This document shows, in pieces, positions 33,487-45,801 of a DNA stretch of 64,000 nucleotides. Every line of letters starts with the position of its first letter. The stretch's first letter is position 1. The translations under genes and the position numbers were made by a program. The stretch spans positions 13,210,884-13,274,883 of the forward strand of contig CM023537.1 of the NCBI GenBank assembly GCA_013350335.1, written 5' to 3'. The notes beneath the pieces are model-generated. The model saw only the letters and a program-made list of their open reading frames with translations, did no database searches and was not told where the DNA came from. Origin of the DNA: Chimonanthus salicifolius (lineage: Eukaryota > Streptophyta > Magnoliopsida > Laurales > Calycanthaceae).

Positions 33487-36400
33487 TGTGACGTTCCGAA
33501 ATTTTAGAAATTATTATAATTAAATTTGAATTAATTAATTGAGATTAATATGAATTAATTAATTGAAATTAATATGAATTAATCAATTAATTAGAGAAAA
33601 TAAGAGGTAAATTAATTGAGAAAATTAATCTATAAATTAATCGTCGGTTGTCACGGTCGGAAATTAAATACATAAGATTTAATTAAATATGATTTGGTCA
33701 CGTGTCACACCACGTAGAAGAGGACCCAGATGTAATACCTTAAGAACTCAGGGGCAAAAAAGGAATGGCAAAAGAGGCCTCAAGAATAAGTCAACCCAAT
33801 GTGCCACGTGCGCATGGCTGTTCCTCTATGCCATCCACACGACACTCTCTTATCCCTATACATCATGCGCACGGCTATATGGCTGTTCCACCTTCCATGC
33901 ATGCGACACTCACCCACTCCCCATTCATGCGCACAACAGTCCTTTATCTTCCTTTTCATAACCAACGATACCCTCTTCCTCTCCTTTGACTCACACAGCA
34001 GTACTCCAATATTCCATACATCCCAAACCTTCCACTGAGAACACCAACTCTGCTGCATTGCTGCTCTTAAGCAAGGAAGGAAAGGAGAAAAAGGAAAGGG
34101 AAAGGATTACGGAAAGCGTCTTGAAAGGTTGGTTCAATTTTTAAAGCTAGTATTTAGTTTTAAATTAAAGTCTGATGAATTCGGATTTATATAATGAAAA
34201 TGGGACCGATTCGAGAATTTTCGGGTGTTCTCCACAATTCCATAATAGGGTTCATATCCTTTAAATTGTACGTCAAATTGTGAAGATTAATCCCTAAGGA
34301 CGTGAGTAATCACGTAGGGAATAAATCCAAAAGGGTAGATTAGATCGGGTCAAATACCCTATCCTTGTGTAATTCCCGAGTTCCCTATATTCGGCAGTTT
34401 CTGCAGAGTGACTGTTTGGAGAAGATAGGCTTCGGAACCTGTCTCGGAACATCCGAGACAAGTTCCGAAGGCTCGGAACAATCCGAGGGAAAGGTAATCT
34501 TCCGAGAACTCTAGGAAGGAATACTGTCTCGGAACCTCGCTCGGACATTCCGAGGCCAAGTTCCGAGGAGACTGTAGAGTCAGAAGAGTACTTGAACAGA
34601 ACTTGTAAAATTGGCTAAATCCATATAAGGATGGAACTCTCGGAACCTGGCTCGGAAGTACCGAGGCCAAGTTCCGAGCATTGTAACCTGGATGAAAACA
34701 GTAACTCTTTTAGAAGTACCGAGAGAGAAGAAGCACCTTCGAAGTCTCGGAACCTGACTCCGACGTTCCAAGGTCGAGTTCCGAGCACAATAACAGTAAT
34801 AAAATCTGTATCTTTTTCGGAAGAACCGAGAGAGGAATTGTAGTTCCGAGCACTGTAATAGTCAGACCAAAACCAGGAAATCTCTCGGAAGTACCGAGAG
34901 AGGTATTGAAGAGTGGAACTTTCGGAACCTGATTTGGAAGTACCGAGGCCAAGTTCCGAGCAGAACAAAATCATGAACCTAGCCAGTAACTCTCTCGGAA
35001 GGTCTGAGAGAGGGTTAGTAGTTCCGAAGTCTCAGAACATGGCTCGGAAGTACCGAGACCAAGTTCCGAGCATTGAAATATAGTGTTGAACTGTTTAAGC
35101 CTCGGAAGTACCGAGGGAAGGATTGTAGGTCCGAAGGCTCGGAACATGGCTCGGAAGTACCGAGGCCAAGTTCCGAGCACTGTCTTGTAGAAACAAAAAC
35201 CAGTAGGTCTCTCGGAAGTGCCGAGAGAGGACCAGAAGTGCCTAACCCTCGAAACTTGATTCGGAAGTACTGAAGGCAAGTTCCTAGCAGACCAGTAAAC
35301 TGATGTACTTCGGAATGATCTGAAGGAGACAGTGATGATCCAAAGCTTCAGAACAAGCTTCGGAAGTTCCGAGATGATGACCCATGTTCCGAGACTACAG
35401 TGTTGGTCTGGACAAGAATGTAGATTTAAGGAGACACATTAATTTGATTATTTAAGAGATGAATGAACTATGATGTTAGAAATCATGAACATGAACTGAT
35501 TGAGTGGATTATTTGAATTGGTGAACATAACTAGAGGATCGGAAGGTGATCTAGGAGCTGTACGGACCCCGTAGTCACTCCTACACAGAATTCTATTGAT
35601 CAAGTAGGTGTTTCCAACTTTCTTGATGTATCACATGATTATTGTCTATGTGAAAATGGTATTTAATTTCAATGCATGATTTAGATGACTTATCGATGCA
35701 TGGACATAAAAGCATGCATCTTGTAAGGGATGAGAATAGTTGAGTCAAATGTTAGGGGATGCTAAACTCCAACCTGAAATATATGAAATACCATAACTAT
35801 TCTGTATGGCTGCGTCCATGAACACAGAAATTGGGCACATAAGATGGGTTCTAAGCTCCTGGGTGAGAGACCCAAAAGCTGCGCAGGAGATGATGGGTGA
35901 TAGTACACCCTCTGTAATTCCTGTTAAGTACTGGGTCTTGGGTAGTAGCTTCCAGCTGGTGCCCCAAGAAAGCTACTGACATAATGACCAATGATTATAA
36001 TTGTTGAATGAAGAGTATGATAGAGAGAAATGTATGGGCATGAGAGGAGTTTACATTGATTTATGTACCATGGCATTTGCATCATGTTGATTTAATGAGT
36101 TATCAAAAGTATGTTGATTACAAATTGATTTATGAAATGATTATGATCTGGTTTTAAATACTTTATAAATATGAGATATGAATTGATTTTGAAATATGGG
36201 GTGGGGATGATTTCAATTAAATTATATGATATGAAGAACTTGTATATGTCTTTCTCGAATTTTATATATGTCATGTTAGTACCCACTTTGATGAGAATTC
36301 CTATTGGGCGTTAACTAAGCCCACAATACTTTATTCTTTTAGAAATTAATACAAGAAAGGAGAAAGGTGATGAGGTTGGACCAAGCGTTAGCCATGCATA

Positions 36401-36786
36401 GACGAGGATGGCGCAAGATGGAGAATTGCGTAAAGGCTAGTCATTTTAATGTTATTAGTGAATAAAACATTTCGTAGTTATGAGTTATTTGAGAAAGTTG
36501 AATTATTGTAATTGAACCTTTGATTTGAGATTATTATCATGCTTGCTTAGATTGAGAATGATGGAATCAAGATTGTTAAATGAATGTACTTATTTCCGCA
36601 TTATTGTAAGTTAGTGTGTTGCCAAGCTTACATGGATTCTTTCTATGTGCACACACTGGATGGGCCAGTTAAGGGTCGAATCTTCAAATTCGGGCTTAAC
36701 TCGCGCCGTGGCACTCTCCCCTTTCTTCACGTTATTAAATAAAAAAAATACTTTGATAATTAGGGAGAAAAGGGAAGGGCGCTACA
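33487..36786 (+). mobile_element. Nested 3.3-kb solo LTR carrying a hairpin-unit minisatellite
   Basis: It begins TGTGACGTTCCGAAATTT and ends AAGGGAAGGGCGCTACA. TG...CA termini and this wording are typical of long plant LTRs. Flanks ATAGC (33482-33486) and TTAGC (36787-36791) agree at four of five bases, as expected for an old 5-bp target duplication. No second LTR, primer site or gag/pol is seen next to it, so it is best read as a solo LTR. Its length is at the high end for LTRs, partly due to the tandem array at about 34390-35400. Strand is by convention. Confidence 0.7.
34390..35400. repeat. Degenerate minisatellite of CTCGG-AAGTA-CCGAG hairpin units
   Basis: About 1 kb containing at least eleven versions of CGGAAGTACCGAG, many of them inside the perfect short inverted repeat CTCGGAAGTACCGAG. 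They alternate with GGCTCGGAAC and AGGCCAAGTTCCGAGC. Spacing between units is irregular (roughly 40-110 bp). Long open frames on the minus strand across it (up to about 119 codons, repeating LGTS and SVLP words) are a by-product of the repeat and are not called as genes. Confidence 0.85.
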
Positions 36787-37193
36787 TTAGCATTTACATG
36801 AATCAATGAATCCTGACAATCATCAGTAACCTTTCTTTCTGGCAACTTGCAACACATGTGGCATGTTGATTTAGTATTTGGCTTCATCTGCACGTTTTCA
36901 ACATTGATTTGCTACTTCTCCATGAGATGGCGTCATCCGTTGAATTATTTAGTTAGCAGTTTTGTTTTAATTCAATAATTGTAAACTTAAGTGAACCACT
37001 TAAGTTTAAGGGGGAATGTTAGAATGTATTAGAATATATATTAGATTAAGTATCTAAGTTTTGGGTTTATCTCTAATTAGAAAATGTATTTAATTTAAGA
37101 TTAGAGTTTGACTGAAATAGTCCTAGAGTCGACTAGAGGCTATAAATACAGATATAATACACCTTGAGTAACATAGTTTGATAATTTTTAACA

Positions 37194-39415
37194 ACTGATT
37201 TTATTTATAAAGAAGAGTGAATGCAAATAAAAAAAGTTTTAGTAAATGCAATATTAAAACTAATAATTGGGGAAATAAACCATATATAAAGCGTGTATGA
37301 AAATAAATGCGAAACTTAAAAATTGTGGAAATAGTAGATGAACTCTCTTTTCTTAGTCTTGGTTCTTTAGGAGCACCTTTTGACAATCTTAATGCTAATG
37401 TCACAGATATTTTTTGGACAAGTAATAATTTCTTGTAATACTCTCAAAACGAATATGAGCCAGTTTCAAGTTTTTGGACTGGGTGAAACTAAAGTAAGGT
37501 ACCCACCAGAGAAAGGAGTGACAACACCGCTGAAACTAAAGTACCAACCAGAGAAAAGAGAGACAACACACAAAGCTGTAAAGAACCTTTTCAAGGTTTT
37601 CTCTTCAGAACACATGAAAATTACAAAGGTATTGCATGCGAATGTTAATGGTAAAAAATGGAACATGTTTATTTGCTTGCAAAGATATCACCCATTTCTG
37701 TCGACAAAGACAAATAGATGGGGAAGTCCATGAATAAAACAAAGATCACGAGGCCAGTAAGACTGTCACCATGTCAGCAGTTTGAGGTGAAGATGGTGAA
37801 AGAAAGAGAAGCAGTGAAATGGGAGACAGAAGATACTTCTTTTTTCACACAATGGATTGCATCGCATATCAAAAGCTTTAACTCATTGCATTGGTGGTTA
37901 GGATTTTTTAACGACGGATATCATATAAATAATGGAAAATTAGTAAATTACAAGAGTCTCTAAGTCCCATCTTGCTAACATCTTAATTTAATCTCTTTGT
38001 TAAAAGATCTACTATCATATCAGTTGAAGGTATGTAACATTTAAGCTATCTTCCAAGCTAGCACTTGAGCAAAAATACATTTAAAAAAAAAAAAAAAAAA
38101 AACCTTGCATAAGAATATAATAATTTCAAAATCATTGTAAAAATAATATTTTATCATTTTTGAATGCTTGTATTAGATTATGATCATTTTGGATGATAGA
38201 TTAATTTGGGTACAGATTGTCTTATAACGAGTTGAAAGACCCTATTTGAGAATTTTCAAGAGATACAGACAGTAGAAAAAAAAAAAGGAATCTAAATGGA
38301 AAATAACACCTATGATATGTGATGTACTAAAAAGAAGCTTTAAACCTTATGGCTTTATTAAAAAATACATAGGACAAAGTTGTATTCGATACATAAATAA
38401 GAAGATCAAGTCAAAATTGACCTTTGATATTGTGTATCACTACATGTTTGTCAGTACTCGCTTCGATCTCATAATTAAATGTACCTGTCTTGGATCTCAA
38501 TTTTTTATCCTTCATAACTATAAAAGTAAGCACCAAACTATTGGCAATATAGAACCAACAGGCACAAAGACAAAGTAAAATTTAAAAGAGCCAAATAAAA
38601 ACCCTACCACACTTGGAAAAAACTTCCCAAAGCTTTAAGCTGCAATTTTCATTAACTTCAACTTGTGTTTACAATGGTCAACCAATGTCTCAATTTATAG
38701 AGGTTGAAGGTGAGAAAATTATAGATCTGGCAACAAAAAAAATTGGATATAACATCTTTCCCATGAGTCTTTAAAACATTGTTACAAAATTGATCATAAC
38801 TTCGTCTATGTACATTGAAATTGTGCAAATTTAGGTTAGTTGGAAAGGTAATTGAATAAGTTTTCTAATGAATCAATTTTATAAAAATCTCATATCGTTT
38901 GATACCTCAAATCTGCCAACAAATTTAGTATATTTTCTGCCAAATCCTTGGGTGACATGTACTATCTAAAAAAAATTACATAATAATTATTTTTTGATAT
39001 GCACGCCCAAAGCTTGCTGAGAGGAGAGGACTCTTCTTCTGAATTGGTTTTGGAAAGACAAGAACTCCATGTCATGCACATGTGGACTCTTATTCTCTTT
39101 TTTATCCTTAGCTCGTCACTCCTTCTTGTGGCTAGCAAATGGACCACTTCCTTAGACTGAATTGGGCCTATTTTAATGGATTTTAAAGCCTGACCAAATG
39201 TCCAAACCCGATTCGGGCCCCAGCGGAAGTCATTTTAGACCCATTTTTAGCACCACTAAATTGTACTACGATTTAGTGCTAATTACATTAGTGTCTTCAC
39301 TTTTTAGGCTCATTTTTCTTCAAGCATCTTCAAATTGTCGGCATATGTTTGTGATGATGCCCACATCACTTCAATGATACCTTTAATGGTTCATTGCCCT
39401 ATCTTGATTCCCAAC
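37194..39415. other. Intergenic DNA without a supported gene
   Basis: A two-copy tandem duplication lies at about 37485-37580 (period 47 bp, GAAACTAAAGTA...CCAGAGAAA.GAG). The 117-codon frame at 37380-37733 crosses this duplication and has no recognised domain. A 19-A run lies at about 38083-38101. The 88-codon frame at 38312-38578 is also unassigned. Confidence 0.4.
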
Positions 39416-39619
39416 TCATCTAGTACATAGATGGAAAACTACATTATTAGATGCACCACTATTAAAAAGAACCCTTCTAATGGCTATGCCTTCAATAAAC
39501 ACAGCAACATACAAAGGCTTATTATGATATGGAGAAACGCAACATTTGTTTTCATCTAGAAAAGAGATCATTCCCATATACAAACTAGGCAAAGAAGGAA
39601 GTAAGATGCTCAACTCCAA
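39416..39619 (-). pseudogene. Retrotransposon aspartic protease relic
   Basis: A minus-strand frame contains HNKPLYVAVFIEG and RRVLFNSGASNNVV, matching the segment of plant Ty3 polyproteins leading into the retropepsin active site. The catalytic Asp of the usual DSGAS is Asn here, so the site is inactive even in this fragment. The reading frame is broken soon after. No LTRs or further pol domains were identified around it, so this is an isolated relic. Confidence 0.65.
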
Positions 39620-40035
39620 GAGCTATTGTGAACATTTCCAATTTGAGAATGAGATGTTGCATTTGTATAGACCTCATGTTCTCAACTAGGGTTTCTTCCA
39701 GATTTCCAGTGACCTTTCTGCATAGGGATATAGCTTAAGGTCCTATAACACAAACATCAAACTTAGGATCTTCTTCAAGTATGCCAAACCTAGATTTTAC
39801 TAGATTTTTTACTATTGTATAAATCTATGGGCACAAACCTAGGCAGATAGTCATCAAACTCATCTACATTATGAACAAGTACGTGAGCATGCCTTGTTTG
39901 GATTGTTACTAATTCAACTAAAACACAAGAAAAGCTCAATTGTTCAAAGATCTACTAGGATGAGTAAGAATATCAATCTCCATGAGACAATATTAAGATA
40001 ATCTCTCCTCATCTTCTTTTATACTAAAGTATTTT

Positions 40036-40345
40036 TTTTGAGCGGCCGTAAAATATTTAAAACATATCATATCAAATACTGATATTGACCGATAGATATC
40101 AACCGATAAATTAGCCCGTATCAACATTTCGCACCTTGCATAAACACCAGGATACGTATCGATCAATATGTATCGGCAACTTTCAATACAATACGTATCG
40201 ACTGATAACTCCTACCATGCTTTGTTGTGGCAACCTCTAGGATAATACGTATTGGCTGATAACTTCAACCATCCTTTATTCCAGCAACCTCCACTACGAT
40301 ACATATCGACCGATAACTTCAACTATGTTTTATTGTGTTTTGAAA
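40036..40345. repeat. TATCG-word repeat with an internal 54-bp tandem array
   Basis: It carries TATTGACCGATAG, GATACGTATCGATC and ATGTATCGGC words like those of the 2046 and 7971 repeats. Within it, three units start ATACGTATCGACTGATAAC (40191), ATACGTATTGGCTGATAAC (40245) and ATACATATCGACCGATAAC (40299). The period is 54 bp in both steps and a shared AACCTC/CTTT body fills each unit. No coding capacity. Confidence 0.65.
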
Positions 40346-42838
40346 GGTGCCTAACACCAACTTACAAATGATCATCAACATTAATCATTTCAATTTTCAT
40401 TAGTCTAGGCAACAGATCATCACTTCAAGATGTAAATGATCACTTAGATTTGAATTTGATCTAATTATTGATTTAGATGGCCCTAATTTGAGTTAGTCGA
40501 TTTCAAATGTATCAAGTGATATGAGAGCTTCAGGGCTTTGGGTTTAAGATGGGTGTCAATTTTTGGACTGCATCAAGTATACTTGGCAAGTGTTTAATAT
40601 TGCAAATATAAATATTTTTCATTTTAGTTATTGGTATTAAACAAACAGTTGATTAATAAAAAAAAGTACTTCTTTACATTTAATTATGAGTATTATTAAT
40701 GACAAATAACTAGAATAAACAACTTGAACATTAATAGAAATTGACGTCCGAAGATCATAATTCTTTAACTAACATCTGCTTTTGTCAATCTAAAGTTAGA
40801 ACTCATTACATGAATGGGTTGGATTTTTATATTTTTTTTATTCAAGTAACATGAAGACACAGGAATCCCAAGGCCCAGCAGCAGCCGATCCTCATCTTTT
40901 CGTAACCCCATTTTAAGAGATGGTTAGAAAAACCAAAACTTTCCAAGTGGCAAGCAGCACATTTCAAACCCTATTTAAAATGGAAAAAAATAAACCTTGA
41001 ATCATGAGTAGGAAGTCACCATGTTTCAATTGGCTTTATCATTGCTGGTATCATGGGAATGATCAAAGAAATCTATAGTGTTTCTTTGTCAAATAATTAC
41101 CCATCATACTTGCATTGATGGTATTCATCTCTTTTCTCGCTCTTTTGTGTCCCACCACATGATTTATTCAAGCAAATGGTCCATTTCCATAAATATAATA
41201 TCACATTTTCTCTTGGAGCATTACAAGAAAGCTGCAATTTCAGTTATCCACAAAACTTTTTGTGGCAATAATTCCAGCACCTGAGCTCTAATGGGACTGA
41301 CTGAGCCGAGCCAAGCCAGAGAAGAAAGAAAATTGTGGTTACTTACAAAAGAGTCAGTAAAGGTAGAGAGAAGCTAGAGCATCTGATATTGAAGTTTGGA
41401 ATATTTGAGAAGGAAGAGCAGTAGAAGAAGAAATGTCGTCACAGCAGCTTTAAATCCCCCCCTCACGATGATCGATGTATCATATTTCTGCAACTAGAAA
41501 ATGATGGATTTCCAGCAGGAAAGGTAGTGGAGATTAAACAATAAAAGGCAAAGCTACAAAAGAAATCGAAAGAGAAGAGACTACTCTCCTGACTTGAACC
41601 CACCAAAGCACCAACTACGCCCAGAAATTTACTATGCTCTGTCTGCTCCTACTTCCTCGATTGAGTATCGGGTATGGTATTCCACTGGAGTACTTTAAAT
41701 CACAGCTAATTGTCACATTGACAAAAGTCCCACGTTGGAAATGGAGTGGGATGATTTTAGACTTATAAGTGGCGTAGGCACTATTTATAATAGTTAGTTA
41801 TTTTGGGATGTGAAATGCCTCCGTAAAAGTGATATCAGAATAAATCGAGCCACTTTCGTGTGGGATCAACACTCCTCTAACTATGGATTTTACAAAAGAG
41901 ATGTGAATCCCTTGAAGGTTGTCCTCTTTGATCAGAATCATTCAATTGGACAACCCTGTATCTCATACCTTGTTTTAAAAGTCAATTGGACAACACTAAA
42001 GAAGGGCATAGATTGATTATTCTATCAATCCAGTCAATTGGGCCTTGCTTGTTGACATAAATCATTGAGTTCTCCTTAAAAAAACACAAGGGTATGTTTG
42101 GATGGAGAAAAATGGTGAGACTCTTCTAAAAGAAGTTCTACATAAAAAGTGATCTCTCCTTTAAAAAAATAATCTCTTAATTTAAATTATTCTCATCTAA
42201 ATATTCTCTTTGTCTCAATTTAGTTGTCTCATATCTCAATTTAGTTGTCTCATTGCATTTTTTTAAAAATAGTGAGACTCTTCTTAAAGGAGTCCTAAAC
42301 AAATAGTGATTCTCCTTCTTAAGAAGAATATAGTGTTCTTTGTCTTAAATAATCTCTTAATTTAAATTATTCTCACCCAAGCACATCACAAGTGAATTTC
42401 TACGAACCAAAAGTTTTGGATATCCAAAGGATGTTACAAGTATTCAAAATATTTTCTAATTTAGGAATGAAAAATAACCAAAATATTATTCAGCTCCCTA
42501 AACAGTAGACCCACAATGAGAACAAGACCTAATAAAATAGGGAGAGAGAGAGTAAATGTAGGAGAGGTGTGAGAGTGAGATTGAGAGCAAATGGCCCCAT
42601 TTCAAACTCGAGGCATTCATCCGGTTAAATAGCATCCAAATAAATGAAGGAGGGTAGGATATATCACATCCTATTTCCTTGTTCGTCTTAGAATGGATGA
42701 TGATTACCCTACACGGGTTCTATCTGGGCCATGTACAAATGGTGATAGCAACGGCATCATTACAAATTACAAAGGGGAGGAGGCACACACCGCACCACAT
42801 TGCAGCAACACCCATAGTCACGGGTTTGTCTAGAAACT

Positions 42839-42841
<3 letters not shown>
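40346..42841. other. Upstream region of the heat shock factor gene
   Basis: No gene supported. About 41720-41870 resembles an LTR and primer-site arrangement (GTCCCACGTTGGAAATGG, ACTTATAAGTGG, then GTGATATCAGAATAAA) and may be another decayed TRIM. About 42080-42380 contains a partial direct duplication (TAATCTCTTAATTTAAATTA at two places), possibly a MITE. The part nearest 43132 is the promoter of the plus-strand gene. Confidence 0.4.

Positions 42842-42871
<30 letters not shown>
42842..42871 (+). repeat. (CT)15 microsatellite upstream of HSFB4
   Basis: Pure CT dinucleotides about 260-290 nt before the start codon. Together with the tract at 43089-43111 it makes a pyrimidine-rich promoter or leader. 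On the other strand this is (GA)n, a recognised target of plant BPC/GAGA-binding proteins; a role here is inference only. Confidence 0.85.
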
Positions 42872-42874
<3 letters not shown>

Positions 42875-43088
42875 CTAGACAGACAGACAGACACATATTC
42901 TCGCACTACAAAACCGAGGAAAATAAAAACAATCGCATATCCATACAAACCAAAAGCCCCCACTTAATTACCCACTTCCATTTTTTTACCCAATGTGCTC
43001 TTCCATCTCTCCTTACTTCCCTCATCTATCGAGTTAAAAAACTTCTTCTTGCTTCTTTAACCTTATTCTCCTTCTTCTCCTTCTTCTT

Positions 43089-43111
43089 CTCTCTCTCTCT
43101 CTCTCTCTCTC
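43089..43111 (+). promoter_or_regulatory. CT-rich leader tract just upstream of the HSFB4 start codon
   Basis: About 23 nt of CT repeats, preceded by CTTCTT runs from 43064, end about 20 nt before the ATG at 43132. CT-rich 5' leaders are common in plant transcripts. No upstream ATG lies between this tract and the start codon. Confidence 0.5.
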
Positions 43112-43131
43112 CTTCCAGCCTTTTCTCCTTG

Positions 43132-44211
43132 ATGGCCCTCATGTTGGATAACTGCGAGGGGATCTTGCTCTCGTTAGATACCCACAAGCCCGTCCCAGCC
43201 CCATTTCTCACTAAGACTTACCAGCTTGTTGATGATCCTTCCACTGACCATGTCGTCTCTTGGGGAGAAGATGACACCACCTTCGTCGTGTGGCGCCCTC
43301 CCGAGTTCGCTCGCGATCTACTTCCAAACTACTTCAAGCACAATAATTTCTCCAGCTTTGTTCGACAGCTCAACACCTACGTAAGTTTTTCAATTACTTT
43401 CTCCCAAAAATCATTCTTATAGTTCTGTGGATTTGATTTTCTTATTGGGTACTCTGTTCTTTTTCTATAGGGGTTCAGGAAAATTGTCCCTGACAGATGG
43501 GAGTTTGCGAATGAATTCTTCAAGAAAGGAGAGAAGCACTTGCTATGCGAAATCCATAGACGGAAGACGTCGCAACCTCAAGTTTCAGTAAATCACCAGC
43601 AGCACCACCATCCTTCTTTAGGCTATTTTCCTTTCCCCGGCGGAGCAACCATCTCTCCATCCCATTCAGACGAGCAAGCTAATTGGTACGATTCGTCTCC
43701 CCTCTCGTCTCCCAGAGCACCACAAGCCGGAGAATCGGCCTCTGCACTCTCCCTAGACAATGAGCGGCTTCGACGGAGCAATTCCATTCTCCTCTCCGAG
43801 CTAGCCCACATGAAGAAGCTATACAACGACATCATCTACTTCGTGCAAAACCATGTCAGGCCCGTCGCTCCCACCAATTCCTTCCCTTCTTCCCTCTTCT
43901 TCTGCACTCCTTCTACCACCAATGGTGCTGCTCCCACTAGACCTACTCTGGTTCAAAAGCCTCTTCATCAGTTTATTGGGTTTCACCCAAAACAGACCCA
44001 AGTCAATGGATCATTCAACTCTCTAGACATATTTGAAGAACCCAACAACTCCTCTCGCCCAAAGCTCTTTGGAGTGCCTCTACATTCCAAGAAGAGATTG
44101 CATCCGGAAGAACCCACATCGCCATCCACAAATCCCGATTCAAGGAAGGCCCGTTTGGTGTTGACGAAAGAAGAGCTCGGGTTGAATCTCATGACGCCCT
44201 CTCCATCTTAG
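43132..44211 (+). CDS. HSFB4: Class B heat shock transcription factor, HSFB4-like
   Basis: Two exons, 43132-43380 and 43471-44211, joined by a 90-bp GT/AG intron after codon 83 (LNTY|GFRK), the conserved Hsf DNA-binding-domain intron position. The product is 329 aa. It begins [19 protein letters not shown], the B4 hallmark. The DNA-binding domain is at about 21-113 ([36 protein letters not shown]). The heptad HR-A/B trimerisation region is at about 174-212 with the short class B spacing. LFGVPL (282-287) contains the LFGV repression tetrapeptide. KKR (290-292) is the likely nuclear signal. There is no AHA activator motif, as in all class B factors, so it is expected to repress. Arabidopsis HSFB4 (SCHIZORIZA) specifies root ground-tissue fate. 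The ATG at 43132 is preferred over upstream in-frame codons because homology starts there. Confidence 0.96.
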
Positions 44212-45801
44212 CTCGCTCACATCCTTCTCATGAAGCCTAGGTGGGTTTTGTTCCTCTTTTTTGTTGTTTCCTCTTAAGTCTATTTGATTGTCTTGAATGC
44301 CTTGTATATATGTCAATGAGTCAGTGATATCAACGTAGATGAATGAGAGATTGATTTTGCTGATTTTGTAGCTGAACTGCCGAACCAGAAAAGCTGAGAG
44401 ATGGGTTTCAAAATCATTGAATGTTCTTTCTAGGGTTACTTTTTGCTTGGTGCCATTAATGAAAGATATCAAAAGATCTTCAAACAGTGTTGACGAGTGA
44501 ACCCATCAATTGGGGATGCACGGATACGAATACGTAGACTATTCAAGTACTTGACAAATATTATGGAATCTTCTGTTTCAAAAGTTCCAAAAGAGAATCA
44601 CTGTATCTGATGTACTTACGCCAACTAGTACAGTTCCTTCTTTCAAATCGCTTTGCCTCGTGAACGAGTCAGATCTCTATCTCTAGCTACAATGTTCTTA
44701 TTTAGAACATTTTACTGTTCACAAGAAGAAAAAACAAATTTTGAGAAGCTCACCATTCATAATTCATGTAGATTATCTAAAAGAGAATCTCTAATCTATT
44801 TTAAAGAGTTAATTTTTTATGACTATATGACTATTTCATGACTTTTACTGATGTTAAATTTTAGTTATTTAGAAAGTTTATTTCATTTGATACACAGATA
44901 TTGAACTCCAAAATTATATTTTGTATGTTTTAAAGATCAAATAAATAATACCTTCTCTCTAGAAATATCAAAGTTTTTATAATAAAAAATATTTTATTTG
45001 TCATTATATCAATCTCTCTTTTAATAAAAATTATGAATGCTCCTGTAATTTCTAGCAAACTAAGAGTAAAAGGACACATTTATTTGGCTTAATCAAATAA
45101 ATATAGCCATTTGCTATCTATTTCTATCAATTTCCTTCTTTCCTTCAAAGCAATCATGCAAAAGATGGCATTTTTTTGACATGACATGACTCCAACAACA
45201 TGGATCATACATGTCATTGCATGGATCAAAGATCCCATCAACTTAAATAGTGCCATGTTCAAAATCTGTCCTTGCACGGATCAAAGATCCCATCAACTTA
45301 AATAGTGTCATTCACTGCTCTCTGCGAATGCTATTTAAACAACAACAACAAAAAAAAAAAGTATAAACCTTGGTTATTGATGAAGGCCAAGATAAGTACT
45401 CTACATCTTTCTTAATCTTCAACACTCTAATTAAGCTTCGCACTTTTTATGTCTCAACTAGTCCAATAAATATAGTTTCAATTTGATTGAATTAATGCAA
45501 ATGTCAGTCATTCAATCAGATCTCATTCACTTAAAGGACTGAATTAGAAGTGAAAAAAATGCATGCATTTATTTAATTCAAACCAAAGAAAAACTAGAAT
45601 TCAACTGAGAAATTTACTTGGCAAAAATTGAAACTTCCCTTATTTCTTACTTCAAATTTACACATCCAAGTTCGTAGAAGCTCAAGGTGCAAATCAAGAA
45701 GAAAGCAAACTCAAAAACCAGCTCTTTGGCGTGGAAACCAAGTGGACAACCAAGAGTTGGTATGGGAAACGTAAGCCCAAGTCTATCTAGACTAGTTATT
45801 A
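44212..45801. other. Downstream region of HSFB4, no gene seen
   Basis: The 3' UTR probably extends into about 44212-44500. A two-copy duplication of GGATCAAAGATCCCATCAAC with TTAAATAGTG lies at 45223 and 45278 (period 55 bp). The remainder is AT-rich. Confidence 0.4.

Larger units (their letters stand above)
33184..37193 (+). mobile_element. Small LTR retrotransposon (TRIM-like) split by a nested solo LTR
   Basis: LTRs are 33184-33357 (174 bp) and 37017-37193 (177 bp). Both run TGTTAGAATGTATTAGAATA to TTTTAACA/TTCTAACA with few differences, including GAGTTTGACTGAAATAG and AGAGGCTATA. The primer site TGGAATCATAGC starts immediately after the 5' LTR (two mismatches to the tRNA-iMet complement). 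A clean polypurine tract AAGTTTAAGGGGGAA precedes the 3' LTR. Without the nested 3300-bp insert the element would be about 710 bp, with no coding capacity. Flanking 5-mers do not match. Confidence 0.85.

Noticed and set aside
34294..35279. Several minus-strand open frames of 60-119 codons with repeating LGTS words
   Set aside because: They are produced by the CGGAAGTACCGAG minisatellite, where stop codons are rare because of base composition.
37380..37733. 117-codon frame considered as a small gene
   Set aside because: It crosses a 47-bp tandem duplication, has no recognisable domain, and has no splice or promoter support.
41720..41870. Possible further TRIM upstream of HSFB4
   Set aside because: One LTR-like start and a primer-like word are present, but no second LTR or purine tract could be found, so it is noted only in the region description.
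42679..43131. Long in-frame 5' extension of HSFB4
   Set aside because: The extension reads through CT microsatellites and has no family similarity. HSFB4 proteins begin at the ATG at 43132.
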